In this document: positions 48,501-55,299 of the stretch, piece by piece | How positions within the stretch are numbered: the stretch's first letter is position 1 | Layout: each line of letters opens with the position of its first letter | Origin: Chloroflexota bacterium | GTDB lineage: Bacteria; Chloroflexota; Anaerolineae; 4572-78; J111 | Assembly: GCA_016860845.1 (NCBI GenBank) | Contig: BOKF01000014.1 | Coordinates: 128,084 to 192,083, forward strand | Length of the DNA stretch: 64,000 nucleotides | Direction: 5' to 3' | Notes under the pieces: generated by a model | What the model saw: only the letters and a program-made list of their open reading frames with translations | What the model was told of the DNA's origin: nothing | Database searches by the model: none | Position numbers and translations under genes: made by a program

Positions 48501-49579
48501 CTGGTGGATTTGACGGCGTCAATCAGGCTCTCGTCTATCTCCAGCGAAACCTGGCGGCGCTCGGCTTCGGCTTCGAGGTATTCGCGCAGGTCGGCATCGC
48601 TGAAGATGCTCATATCCCAGACGACCGGCGGGTTTTCGCCGAGCAGGTCGCGGTAACCCTTGTAATCCTGTTTGACCCCGTTGACTTCTACCAGCCGTTC
48701 GTCGGCCAGGTTGTGGCGGCCGCTTAAAATCCAAATAAGGGGGGTATTATTGGTGGGCAGCACCAGGTGATCGCGGAGGAAAGGTTCCAGGGGGACGATC
48801 ACTTCCAGGTTATCAAGGGCAATGACGGCGGGCCGGCGGCGGGCAATCCGCTTAAGGACGGCGACCAGTCTGGCCGCCAGGGCCAGGGCCGGATGGCGGA
48901 AGAGCACCGCTTCAGCCCCGGTAATTTTGCCCTCTTGCTGCATTTGATCGGTCAGCAGGTCGTAGGCTTGGGCGGTAATAGCAGCATCGTCGGGGGTCGG
49001 GGATGGGGGGCCGGGGGGCAGATGAGGTAACTGGCGGTGCGCTCGGGCTTCCTGGACTAGCAAACCTCTGGCGGTGTGGAGCAGGTCGGCCCAGCGCTCG
49101 CGGCTCTCGGCCTGGTAGTGGGTGACCCGTTCGACCACGCCGGGCAGGTCGGCCTGCGCTTGCCGGTAGGCGGTCACTTCGGTTTCATAGCCTGCCTGGG
49201 CCAGGTGGTCGGCCAGGCGGTCCAACAGGTGAACCGGCTCCAACACCGGCGACCCCAACGAAACGTCATCGTAGAAGGTCAGAATGGGTGGGTCGCCCCC
49301 CATTTCTTCGGCCAGGATAAGGCAGCGGCGGGCCAGCCAGCTTTTGCCAATGCCGCCGATACCGTGCGGCAGGAAAATGTGGGCATAGGAGTCGTCGCCG
49401 GGAGCCTGCTCGGGGTCAAAATTGGCCGCCTGCATGTAGGCTAAATCGCGCCAGCGGCGTTGGTGGGCCACCAGGCCCTGCAAGGCGACCCGAAACTGCC
49501 GCTGCTCCTGCACCCGGCCGATAAAATTGGCCCGTTGTTCCTCAGGTTGGCCCGAATTCACGGGTGATTGAGTGACCAT
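42584..49579 (-). CDS. Giant STAND-type ATPase with about 48 TPRs (2331 aa)
   Basis: The N-terminal 600 residues form a STAND/NACHT-like ATPase: FIGRVQEQRQF (19-29), P-loop GIGGIGKS (73-80), a Walker B-like VIALDNLE (about 250), an LSGRHN segment, then GVPLVVEM and a helical, winged-helix-like region up to about 600. From about 626 to 2320 there are close to 48 TPRs. Most fall into units of about three TPRs: two ordinary 34-mers with LDPxYA-type ends, then one longer repeat ending in the linker RHxxDxxRAxxW. I count 15 such linkers. The length is extreme. STAND proteins act as signal-gated switches; here there is no extra effector domain, so the output may be the TPR scaffold itself. It is probably cytoplasmic. 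It is divergent from a response regulator gene, 349 bp apart. Confidence 0.92.
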   Translation of the reverse strand: MVTQSPVNSGQPEEQRANFIGRVQEQRQFRVALQGLVAHQRRWRDLAYMQAANFDPEQAPGDDSYAHIFLPHGIGGIGKSWLARRCLILAEEMGGDPPILTFYDDVSLGSPVLEPVHLLDRLADHLAQAGYETEVTAYRQAQADLPGVVERVTHYQAESRERWADLLHTARGLLVQEARAHRQLPHLPPGPPSPTPDDAAITAQAYDLLTDQMQQEGKITGAEAVLFRHPALALAARLVAVLKRIARRRPAVIALDNLEVIVPLEPFLRDHLVLPTNNTPLIWILSGRHNLADERLVEVNGVKQDYKGYRDLLGENPPVVWDMSIFSDADLREYLEAEAERRQVSLEIDESLIDAVKSTSSGVPLVVEMVADALFSMERDDFLRDFVLDDKTLLPAGRLEQITTRFLRYCINREDDLERVQGLALLRKGADEAAMHAVWNLLPGQSAREMLNDLRLRYAFVLSDGLHDAVYDFVRRELRTLKHYRQVRDRLSKRAVGHYQAEWSGREAEVSDDPLLRVRDPRWQRTVRDLLNALLWYDPDEAIQFLLPRFVEGLGFDRPFAEGLLIQAEEFLGDAALPLSRSAANLVHQLRTGLKDISLFDEPGEAVGRMVDRLLKTAELEPLHLSILHRWQGDWLVQEGRYPEALKAYLAAEANLPSAAANLRRQLGQGFYQLSSIFLWPESALETVPSEPGLQAAQHAVALDPDNGDAWFNLGAALDYLEREAEAVPAYQRAIELEPRPLAYNGLGDVYTALGRYDEAIAAYQQAIELNPAYPWPYHNLGLLYEHRGDYEAAVPLYRQALERHQRDKDKAVTWDNLGNVYAAQGESDEAIAAYRWASVLNPGYAPPWHGLGDVYSTLGRADEAIKAYRQAIALDPDEAWPYNNLALVYEQRGEYQQAITLYQQALERHRDDQGRAASWRNLGDVYQALSRTDEAIAAYQRASQLDPQDAHPYHNLGDVYSMLGRSEEAIAAYRQAVNLNPDYAPAHNGLGNVYGQLGRYDEAIAAYRRVIELNPDNPGPYNNLGFIYAERGEFEAAITAYRQALERQQRDKDKAVSWNNLGGVYEAVGSDSDALAAFQTANQLDPGYAWPYHNLGLIHKRQADYEAALTAFRQAVDRHADNEAKALAWNELGDIYLVLERRSEALDAYRRATELDPTFALPWNSLGDLYRADKRPADAESAYRRATELDPDLAWPYHSLGLLEAQRGHYQQAIPLYQQALAHHQRDADRAMSWHHLGEVYAVLERLDDAEQAYRQAVALDPAYAWPYHHLGLLYEGRSDLPAALTAFQQALARHQRDEDRAVAWNHLGNVYRRLDRVQEAIDAYQRATQLDPAYAQPWSSLGDVYRELGRQEEAMAAYRQAIGLDPAEAWPYHHLGWLHQQRGEYEAALTRYEQAVEGHQTDPARAMAWQQLGQIYQAIDRPQEAIKAFRQAGALDPTFALPWHYLGDTYRTLNRREQALSAYQRASELDPAYAPTWSNLGDLYEAANRRDEAIKAYRRAIELDPANAWDYHHLGAIFESRGDYPIALNYYQQAAARHPVDHDRALAWNSLGDVYRALKQPDLAMDAYQRASGFDPAYPWPYHRLGQLYEQRGETEQALTAYQQGITHHRGDRERAELWERVGHIYQETGRYEQALAAYRSMTRLDPQNAAPWSSLGAIYRALNRPEDAIAAYRRSIKLAPKQAWPYHHLAEVYAERGEYESALAQFQEAIARHRHDPDRAAAWQQMGHIYTTLKQPEPALDAYQQAAQFDPKAASPWNSLGDVYRTLNRPDEAIKAYRRAIELDPALAWPYYHLGEIYQEREEYQQAVTSYRQAIERHPAHQDRARAWYGLGSVYDELSEVRAATEAYQQAIQADPAYAWPYQRLGLIYEGQGGYEAAEKLYRQALERHQPDEVGRAVTWHHLGHTLVARHDLEAALEAYQQAGTIDAAYALPWNSLGDVYTALGRNDEAIAAYQRAARLDEAYVLPWSGLGTVYAKLNRYPEAVSAYEHALTLDPEAIWLYQHLGLVHERQNNYEAALRYYQQAIEQQAAPGAGQPQSNRDRAVLYYCLGNVYRALSRYAEAIDAFQQAIQLDERFAMPWNGLGGVYSAQGQPGEAIKAYERAIEVDPAYAWPYHNLGLIYESLERYEQALAFYEQAIVRHTTDRERAMSWHNLGNLYNTLGHYEQAIVIYRRVIELDPASALPWNSLGDIYDDLKQPDQAIAAYRRAIELAPEYAWPYNNLGVVYEKLGEYEQAMTLYRQVIERHPSQMDRAVSWTNLGNIYNVLNQQEQAIHAYEQAIELDPGYTWPYHNLGAIYEQRGERDLALAMYEQAIRQRRREPVQLQLK

Positions 49580-49928
49580 AGTTCACCGTTATCAATCATG
49601 CGATTGAGGAGGAATTTTGGAAGATGGGAAGGTTGGAAGGCGGGCTAATTGGCAATCTTCCAATCCTCCAGCCCTCCAATCTAACTCTGTTAAGACCAAA
49701 GTACACTGTACAAGGAGTTAACAATAGTGTACCATAAAAAGGAATTTTTCCACCTTTCCATTATCATACTATAGCATAACTCCGCTGGTTTCGTAAAGTA
49801 GTTATGTCAAAAACAAGCCGCCCCCAGAGATCTGTTTGGGATAAACGAGCGAGTTTTGACACGTCTCTACTTCTTCATTTTGTGTTATAATTGGGTGGGG
49901 AAAGAGTCAGCGGGAATGGGAGGCCCAC
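49580..49928. other. Intergenic region between STAND-TPR and response regulator genes
   Basis: It contains a GGAAGGTTGGAAG...CTTCCAATCCTCC inverted stretch (about 49617-49682) of the same family as 58438-58503, and an AT-rich segment. Near the right end is a TGTTATAAT extended -10 box (49883-49891). No gene is visible. Confidence 0.6.
49883..49891 (+). promoter_or_regulatory. Extended -10 promoter for response regulator
   Basis: TGTTATAAT gives a perfect -10 with the TG extension. A TTGACA at 49856-49861 is too far upstream (24 bp) to pair in the usual way. Confidence 0.55.
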
Positions 49929-50981
49929 ATGCGTAAAATTCTCATTATCGAAGATCGGCGGGAAAATATTGTTTTTATTGCCAACAATATTCTGAAGCCG
50001 CTTGGCTACGAAGTCATCACGGCCATGGATGGTCCGACCGGCCTGACGAAGGCTCAGGAAGAATCGCCGGACTTAATTATCAGCGATTTAAAGTTACCGG
50101 GGTTGGGCGGATTGGAAGTGATGGAGAAACTGCGCCAGAAGGGCATCAACATTCCCACCATTGTGATGACCTTTCACGGCACGGAGGAGACAGCCGTGCG
50201 GGCGCTGCGCCTGGGCGCGCGCGATTATTTAATTAAGCCGTTTACGGTGGAGGAAATGCAGTCGGCGCTGGAGCGAGCCTTCAAAACGCTGCCGCAGCCG
50301 GCTCCCCCGCCCCTCAGGAAGCTGACCACAGCGCCCCTCGTGCCCAGAGAGCAGGCAGAAGAACCGGCCCGGCTGGCCCAACTGGAACGAGAACTGGCCG
50401 AGATGCGCGTCGCGCTGACGTCCCGTGATAAACAGATCACCCAGATGAAACAATTGCTGCTCACCCGCAATACACCACCGGCCGCGGCCGAAGGTGGCCC
50501 CAACCCGCCTCCCGCCCCGAAGATTACCACCAACGACGTGCGGATGACGCAGCTCGAGCAGGAACTCATCCAGATGCGGACCGTGCTGGCGGCCCGCGAA
50601 AAACAGTTGGTCTACATGCAGCAGCAGTTGGCCAATTCGGTCAAGAAGCTGGATATGGCCGAAGCCGCCCAACGCGCGGCGACCTGGGAAGAGGATAATG
50701 CTCGTTTGCAGCATGTGCTGGCTCAATCCAAGCACGTGCTGGGCGAGGCCGAGAAACGGATCCACACGCTGGAGGAGACGGTAACGGCGCAGAAATTACA
50801 GATGGGCAAGTACCAGGAGGAAGCCAAGCGCCTGGCCGACCAGCTTCGCAATTTATCCGAGGCGGTGCGGCTGCTGTCCCAGGACCTGGGGCAGCAGGTG
50901 GAACGGATAGGCGCTATCACGCCGGGGAGAAGCGGTGGTAAAGATTTACCCCTGATATCAACAAGCGATAGCAAAAAGTAG
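49929..50981 (+). CDS. Response regulator with C-terminal coiled coil
   Basis: The 350-residue protein has a receiver domain (1-120) with the acidic pair E8/D9, phospho-acceptor Asp about 53 (IISDLKLPG), the switch Thr (IVMTFHG) and K103 (YLIKPF). After a Pro-rich linker, residues about 145-325 are mostly coiled coil with heptads such as LAQLERELAEMRVAL and MTQLEQELIQMRTVL, broken by a Pro-rich loop near 180-200. There is no DNA-binding or enzyme domain, so it may act through protein assembly. Partner kinase is unknown; the REC-kinase at 53661 and the kinase at the window edge are possible sources. ATG 49929 follows GGGAGG. Confidence 0.9.
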   Translation: MRKILIIEDRRENIVFIANNILKPLGYEVITAMDGPTGLTKAQEESPDLIISDLKLPGLGGLEVMEKLRQKGINIPTIVMTFHGTEETAVRALRLGARDYLIKPFTVEEMQSALERAFKTLPQPAPPPLRKLTTAPLVPREQAEEPARLAQLERELAEMRVALTSRDKQITQMKQLLLTRNTPPAAAEGGPNPPPAPKITTNDVRMTQLEQELIQMRTVLAAREKQLVYMQQQLANSVKKLDMAEAAQRAATWEEDNARLQHVLAQSKHVLGEAEKRIHTLEETVTAQKLQMGKYQEEAKRLADQLRNLSEAVRLLSQDLGQQVERIGAITPGRSGGKDLPLISTSDSKK

Positions 50982-50984
50982 AGC

Positions 50985-51150
50985 GCTGAAACCGCAGATG
51001 TGACGCAGATTAACGCAGATTTAATTTGAATATGACTTGCGCAGTTCAAAAGTTTTGCCAAAATTTCACCGCAGACTGCGAAGCGAGCAGAGGTCGCTGA
51101 GTTTTTAAAAATTTCTCTGCGTTCTCGGCGTCTCTGCGGTTTTTTTAAGG
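50985..51150. repeat. CGCAGA-rich repeat stretch
   Basis: CCGCAGATGTGA, CGCAGATTAA and CGCAGATTTA in tandem, and further on ACCGCAGACTGCGAAGCG and CTCTGCGTTCTCGGCGTCTCTGCGG, so the ends are roughly complementary. It is related to the repeat at 18740-18820. Confidence 0.55.
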
Positions 51151-51163
51151 GGAGGGGGGCATC

Positions 51164-51670
51164 TTGTTTCAAACCCAATTTCGACCGGAGCAGGTTCATC
51201 CGACCGCGTTTATTGCCCAGGGAGCCGTTGTGGTGGGGGATGTGACCCTGGGCGAGGAGACGAGCGTCTGGTTCAACGCCAGCCTGCGGGGCGACAGCAC
51301 GCCGATCACGATTGGCCCGCGCAGCAATATCCAGGAGGGCTGCATTTTGCACGCCGACCCCGGCTTTCCGGCGATCATCGGCGCGGGGGTGACGGTGGGC
51401 CACGGGGCGGTGGTTCACGGGGCGCTAGTGGGGGATAACAGCTTGATTGGTATCCGCGCGGTGCTGCTCAACGGGGTGGTGGTGGGCGAAAACTGCATTG
51501 TTGGGGCTGGCGCCCTGCTGACCCAGGGTAAGGAGTTCCCTCCCGGCTCGCTGATTATGGGCGCGCCGGCCAAAGTGGTGCGCGAACTGACCGCCGAGGA
51601 GATCGAGCGCAACCGCCGGGCGGCGGAGGAGTATGTCAAGCGGTCAAGGGCGTTTATGGGTCATGAGTAG
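51164..51670 (+). CDS. Gamma-class carbonic anhydrase-like protein
   Basis: The 168-residue protein is a left-handed beta-helix hexapeptide protein of the gamma-carbonic anhydrase (YrdA/CaiE) group. Rungs run from VHPTAFIAQGAVVVGDVTLG to VGAGALLTQG, and three metal-site His are in CILHADPG and VGHGAVVHG. It ends with PAKVVRELTAEE, the usual C-terminal helix. Start is TTG 51164, following GGGGAGGGGG. Members bind zinc or iron; carbonic anhydrase activity is not assured. Confidence 0.93.
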   Translation: MFQTQFRPEQVHPTAFIAQGAVVVGDVTLGEETSVWFNASLRGDSTPITIGPRSNIQEGCILHADPGFPAIIGAGVTVGHGAVVHGALVGDNSLIGIRAVLLNGVVVGENCIVGAGALLTQGKEFPPGSLIMGAPAKVVRELTAEEIERNRRAAEEYVKRSRAFMGHE

Positions 51671-51855
51671 AAGGTGATAGGGAAAAGTTCTAGATAAGAC
51701 TTTTCAGGGGAGGAGTATGTGAAAGAGTTCCCCATACTCATTGTTGGGCCACCTCCGTATCTTGCGTATGCTCTATATATTATAATGCTCTTTAAGTGGC
51801 CTTACTCTCTCCCTCGTTTGCCATTGTGCTCCGCCATTATCTGCAGAGGATCGAC

Positions 51856-52452
51856 ATGAAAATCAATTATGTCCTTATCGATTACGAGAATGTCCAACCC
51901 AAGGGGCTTGATCTTTTTAACCAAGAGCATTTCCAAGTGCTTGTTTTTGTTGGTGCTCACCAGACCAAAATCTCGCTCGAAACCGCCGTGGCGCTTCAAT
52001 GCTTCGGCTTCCGCGCTCAGTACATCCAAATCTCTGGCAATGGCACCAACTCTCTGGATTTTCATATTGCGTTCTACATTGGCCAACTTTCCGCACAGCA
52101 ACCAGATGCTTACTTCCATATTATCTCAAAAGATGCAGGTTTTGATCCTTTAATTCAACATCTCAAAGCATTAAAGATACGCGTTTGCCGGTCTCGTGAT
52201 GTTACGGATATCCCGCTTGTGAAAGCATCAACTGCGACCTCCCAAACGGAAAAGCTTGCGGTTATCATCGCGAACTTCCAGCAGCGCGGCACCTCCAAGC
52301 CGAGGACTGTGAAGACCTTAACCAGTACTCTCAACGCGCTTTTTCAAAAACGCCTTTCTGATGACGAGCTTGGCACACTCATTCAGGACTTGCAACGACA
52401 AGGCATTATCACTATTCAGGATACGCGAGTCAGCTATTCATTACCGGCATAA
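51856..52452 (+). CDS. NYN (PIN-like) RNase-type protein with C-terminal winged helix
   Basis: The 198-residue protein has an NYN domain (1-130), with metal-site acids in VLIDYENV (D9), NSLDFHIAFYIG (D68 region) and SKDAGFDPLI. Such domains are RNA-cutting nucleases in other proteins. Residues about 135-198 look like a winged-helix or LOTUS-like domain (TLTSTLNALFQKRLSDDELGTLIQDLQRQGII). ATG 51856 has AGAGGA upstream; a TATAAT box is at 51781-51786. Codon use and lower GC set it apart from its neighbours and suggest transfer. Target RNA is unknown. Confidence 0.85.
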   Translation: MKINYVLIDYENVQPKGLDLFNQEHFQVLVFVGAHQTKISLETAVALQCFGFRAQYIQISGNGTNSLDFHIAFYIGQLSAQQPDAYFHIISKDAGFDPLIQHLKALKIRVCRSRDVTDIPLVKASTATSQTEKLAVIIANFQQRGTSKPRTVKTLTSTLNALFQKRLSDDELGTLIQDLQRQGIITIQDTRVSYSLPA

Positions 52453-52469
52453 CCAGTGAGAAGCCATCC

Positions 52470-53438
52470 TTACTGCGGACCCTGCAGCCCCTCTCCCTCC
52501 GACTCGCTGCCGGGGGTGGGTTCGCCGGTGGGTTCCAAAGTGGCGGTAGGGGTTTCGGAGGTGGGTTCAACCGTGGCCGTTGTCTCCGGCTCGGCGGTGG
52601 GGGAAGTGAAGCTTTCCGGGGTAATCACGGTCGTCTCGACGGGGGCGGCGGTGGAGCCGGTCTCCGGTTCAACCGTTTCGAGAGGCTCGGTGGTCACGGT
52701 CAGGACGGTCGTTGGGGTAATGGCGGCGGTGGGTGAAGCTGCCGGGCGGGGCGTTGCGGTGGGCGGCTTATTACTCCACAGGCCCAGGTTTCCGGCCCTG
52801 GCCCGCTGTTCGGCTTCCAGAATTTCGGCCCGGAAACGGGTGTCGGGTTCATTGACGGCGGCCCGAGCCAGGCCCTGCTCGGCCAGGGTAATGCTCAGCA
52901 GCTCATCGCCCAGGTAGACATAGCGCAGTAAATTCCCCTCGTCGTCGGTGTCGCTCTGGTCGCGTTCCAGGCGCACAACCTTCCTGTTGGTCAGTTTCTG
53001 ATTCACCTCAAAGGCGACAATGCCCCAGGGAACGCTGGGGGTGTTCGGCGGCGCGTCAATGCCGAGATAGCGGACAGTGTAAGTCTGCCCAGGGGCATCT
53101 CCTTCCATAATCACGCTGATCGTATCTCCATCCACAGCGCCGACCACCAGCGCCCGGACCTCGTCGGGCAGGGGGGTGAGTGTAACGGTGGGGCCAGGCG
53201 TGAGTTCGGTGGCGGGGATGACCCGGGTGCTGACCGGTGTCGGTTTGGCAGTGGGCGCGCCGGTGGGCAGCACGACCGTCTCGGCCCGGTAGAGTGCGCC
53301 GGGCGTCGCGGGGGTGGCTTGAGCGCAGGCGGCCAGGAGGCTGGCCAGAAGGCAAAGCACAGAAAATAGGTAGGTTTTACCAACCCCTGCCCCCAGACGG
53401 ACCAGAACAAAACTGGACTGCTTGAAACTTCTTTTCAT
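52470..53438 (-). CDS. Lipoprotein with degenerate SNase-like domain
   Basis: The 322-residue protein has a lipoprotein signal ending LLAACAQ (Cys about 38), a short Pro/Thr linker, an SNase-like OB domain (about 95-220) and a long Thr/Pro/Glu tail. VRYLGIDAP keeps the Arg35 and Asp40 equivalents of staphylococcal nuclease, but the position of Glu43 (IDAPPNT) and of Arg87 (GNLLRYVYLGD) are changed. The protein is probably not an active nuclease of the classical type. It lies on the outside of the membrane. ATG 53438 has no obvious ribosome site. Confidence 0.85.
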   Translation of the reverse strand: MKRSFKQSSFVLVRLGAGVGKTYLFSVLCLLASLLAACAQATPATPGALYRAETVVLPTGAPTAKPTPVSTRVIPATELTPGPTVTLTPLPDEVRALVVGAVDGDTISVIMEGDAPGQTYTVRYLGIDAPPNTPSVPWGIVAFEVNQKLTNRKVVRLERDQSDTDDEGNLLRYVYLGDELLSITLAEQGLARAAVNEPDTRFRAEILEAEQRARAGNLGLWSNKPPTATPRPAASPTAAITPTTVLTVTTEPLETVEPETGSTAAPVETTVITPESFTSPTAEPETTATVEPTSETPTATLEPTGEPTPGSESEGEGLQGPQ

Positions 53439-53577
53439 AATCTTAACCGTTAAGGCGTATTATAACGCCAACAGACTTTCTCAGAAAATTGGCGGTGCTC
53501 ATTAATTGAACCACTGAAATTGCTGAAAAGAGCTGAGGACTCTGAAAAAAGCAGGGGGCGAACCAATTCCCAACAAA

Positions 53578-53599
53578 AATCCCGGCGTTAACCGGGATT
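53578..53599. terminator. Hairpin AATCCCGG-CGTTAA-CCGGGATT
   Basis: Perfect 8-bp stem and 6-base loop with A-rich sequence on its left, so that on the minus strand it would be followed by a T-run. It could end the REC-kinase transcript, together with the palindrome at 53624. Confidence 0.7.
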
Positions 53600-53623
53600 G
53601 AAAAGGTATGGTTGTGATTTATG

Positions 53624-53651
53624 GGAGTGAAAAAGTGCACTTTTTCACTCC
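53624..53651. terminator. Palindrome GGAGTGAAAAAGTG and complement
   Basis: A perfect 28-bp palindrome directly downstream of the REC-kinase stop. It is the same type as 32491 and 33525. Confidence 0.75.
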
Positions 53652-53660
53652 TTTATGTCA

Positions 53661-54905
53661 TTATTGAGCTGGCAGGATGATGAAAAATTTGCTGCCGGGC
53701 AGTGTCTCTGGATCGTAGCCGCTACTTTCTACCCAAATCCGGCCGTTGTGAGATTCGATTACGCCGCGGGCGATGGTCAAGCCCAGGCCGGCGCCGCCGC
53801 CCATAAATTGAGTTTTGCTGGTGCTGTGCAGCGCGACATTTTCGGCGGTGCTGAATTTCTCAAAAATCAGTTTTTGCTTGTCTAACGCAATGCCAACGCC
53901 GGTATCGGTCACGATGATCTGCACAAAGGCTTGATCCTCGGCGGCGGTTTTGGGCAAAAGCCGGGCGCTGATACTGATCCGGCCCCCATCCGGGGTATAC
54001 TTGATGGCATTGCTGACAATGCGGGATAAGGCCGAGTGGAGTTGGTTGGTATCGCCATTAATAATCGGTAAATCTTTGGCAATGTCCGTTTCAATGGTGA
54101 GGTTGCGCCCGGCGGCGGCGCGGTTCTGTTCGGTCTCGACCGAATTAAGGATACTCCGCACTGAAACCGGGGCAAATTTTAGATCTTTGTTAGCCAGTTC
54201 CATGCGGATCACGCTGACCATATCGTCCATAATATCTTTGAGCCGCGCTGCCCCTCTGGCCACGCCGGCCAGCAACTCTTTGGCCGTTTCATCCCCATTA
54301 ATCGCCGGCAGCATCTGTAACATCTGGGTGTAGCTATGAATCACCGTCAGGGGGGTGCGCAGTTCGTGGGAAGCAACCGAGATAAAGTTGCTTTTGGCCT
54401 CTTCAAAGTGTTTAAGCCGCTCGTAAGCCACCTTTAAATCGTTTAACTTCCGTTCCAGCTCTTCAATCAGGCCGACATTTTGTTCCTTGAGATAATGTTC
54501 GCGTTTGGTTGCCGGCGCTTCCGGTTTATGGCCGGCAGCGATATATTTGGCCACCGAGGCAATTAACTCTTCAAAATCAAACGGCTTGCTCAGATAGTCA
54601 TCACAGCCAATGGCTTTCGCTCGCTCCCGATCATCCAGGACATTACGCGCCGTCAAAGCAATAATCGGCACGGTGGTGAGCTGAGCGAAACTGCGAATGC
54701 GAGTTACCGCGGTAAAGCCATCCAGATCAGGCAGGTTAATATCCATCAAAATCAAATCGGGACGAATCTCGACAGCTTTCTTGATACCCTCCAAGGCGCT
54801 GACGGCGTCAACGACCTGATAACCCTGACTTTCCAGGATGCGTCTGACTAAAATTCTGTTTTCGTGAGTGTCTTCAACGTTTAGAATGGTCGTAGATGTA
54901 CTCAT
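53661..54905 (-). CDS. REC-HisKA-HATPase hybrid histidine kinase
   Basis: The 414-residue protein begins with a receiver domain (about 5-125): acids in ILNVEDTHEN, phospho-acceptor in LILMDINLPDLDG, Lys in YLSKPF. A coiled-coil linker (about 140-170) leads to HisKA with H-box VASHELRTPLTVIHSY, then HATPase_c with N-box SNAIKYTP, G1 VTDTGVGI and G2 GAGLGLTIARG. It has no membrane segment and is probably cytoplasmic. The N-terminal REC domain suggests it works inside a phosphorelay. ATG 54905 is chosen; a GTG at 54932 is possible. Confidence 0.94.
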   Translation of the reverse strand: MSTSTTILNVEDTHENRILVRRILESQGYQVVDAVSALEGIKKAVEIRPDLILMDINLPDLDGFTAVTRIRSFAQLTTVPIIALTARNVLDDRERAKAIGCDDYLSKPFDFEELIASVAKYIAAGHKPEAPATKREHYLKEQNVGLIEELERKLNDLKVAYERLKHFEEAKSNFISVASHELRTPLTVIHSYTQMLQMLPAINGDETAKELLAGVARGAARLKDIMDDMVSVIRMELANKDLKFAPVSVRSILNSVETEQNRAAAGRNLTIETDIAKDLPIINGDTNQLHSALSRIVSNAIKYTPDGGRISISARLLPKTAAEDQAFVQIIVTDTGVGIALDKQKLIFEKFSTAENVALHSTSKTQFMGGGAGLGLTIARGVIESHNGRIWVESSGYDPETLPGSKFFIILPAQ

Positions 54906-55299
54906 ATCCGGTTTCTGGACAATTTGATGCACGCAAATAAGTAAAACGAGAATTCGAAGCAGTAAGTGAAATCCGGTTATCTACAAAACAAGGGGTGTTT
55001 CGCCTCGATGAATGTGTCCCTAACTTTGAGGATAAATGTTGGAACAGACTCCTTGAGCCGGTCTTTTGACATGATACCACATCTATCCAAAATGAATATA
55101 GGATAACCATCCCAACAAGAACTGGCTCTTACGTCCTTTATCTTCGGTAATGCCGTCATTATACAACGTTCGAGAGGCACCTTCAAAAACACAAGCAGCG
55201 TTTTTAACCAAGTGTTTTTGGCAAATTCGTCATTCTGAATGGGGAGATTATAATAGTAGCTGAACTATTTTTCACAAGAAATTCAAAGATGTGCTAACT
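54906..55299. other. Intergenic region between REC-kinase and SURF1
   Basis: Nearly 400 bp of low-GC sequence. The only candidate gene is a small minus-strand frame (54977-55159). I see no clear promoter, repeat or RNA. Confidence 0.5.
54977..55159 (-). CDS. Possible small protein (60 aa)
   Basis: A 60-residue frame starting MTALPKIKDVRASSC. It has a mixed composition with four cysteines and no known motif. The TATAATG at its ATG would put a -10 box on the start codon, so its expression is doubtful. It may be a decayed piece of a longer gene. Confidence 0.25.
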   Translation of the reverse strand: MTALPKIKDVRASSCWDGYPIFILDRCGIMSKDRLKESVPTFILKVRDTFIEAKHPLFCR

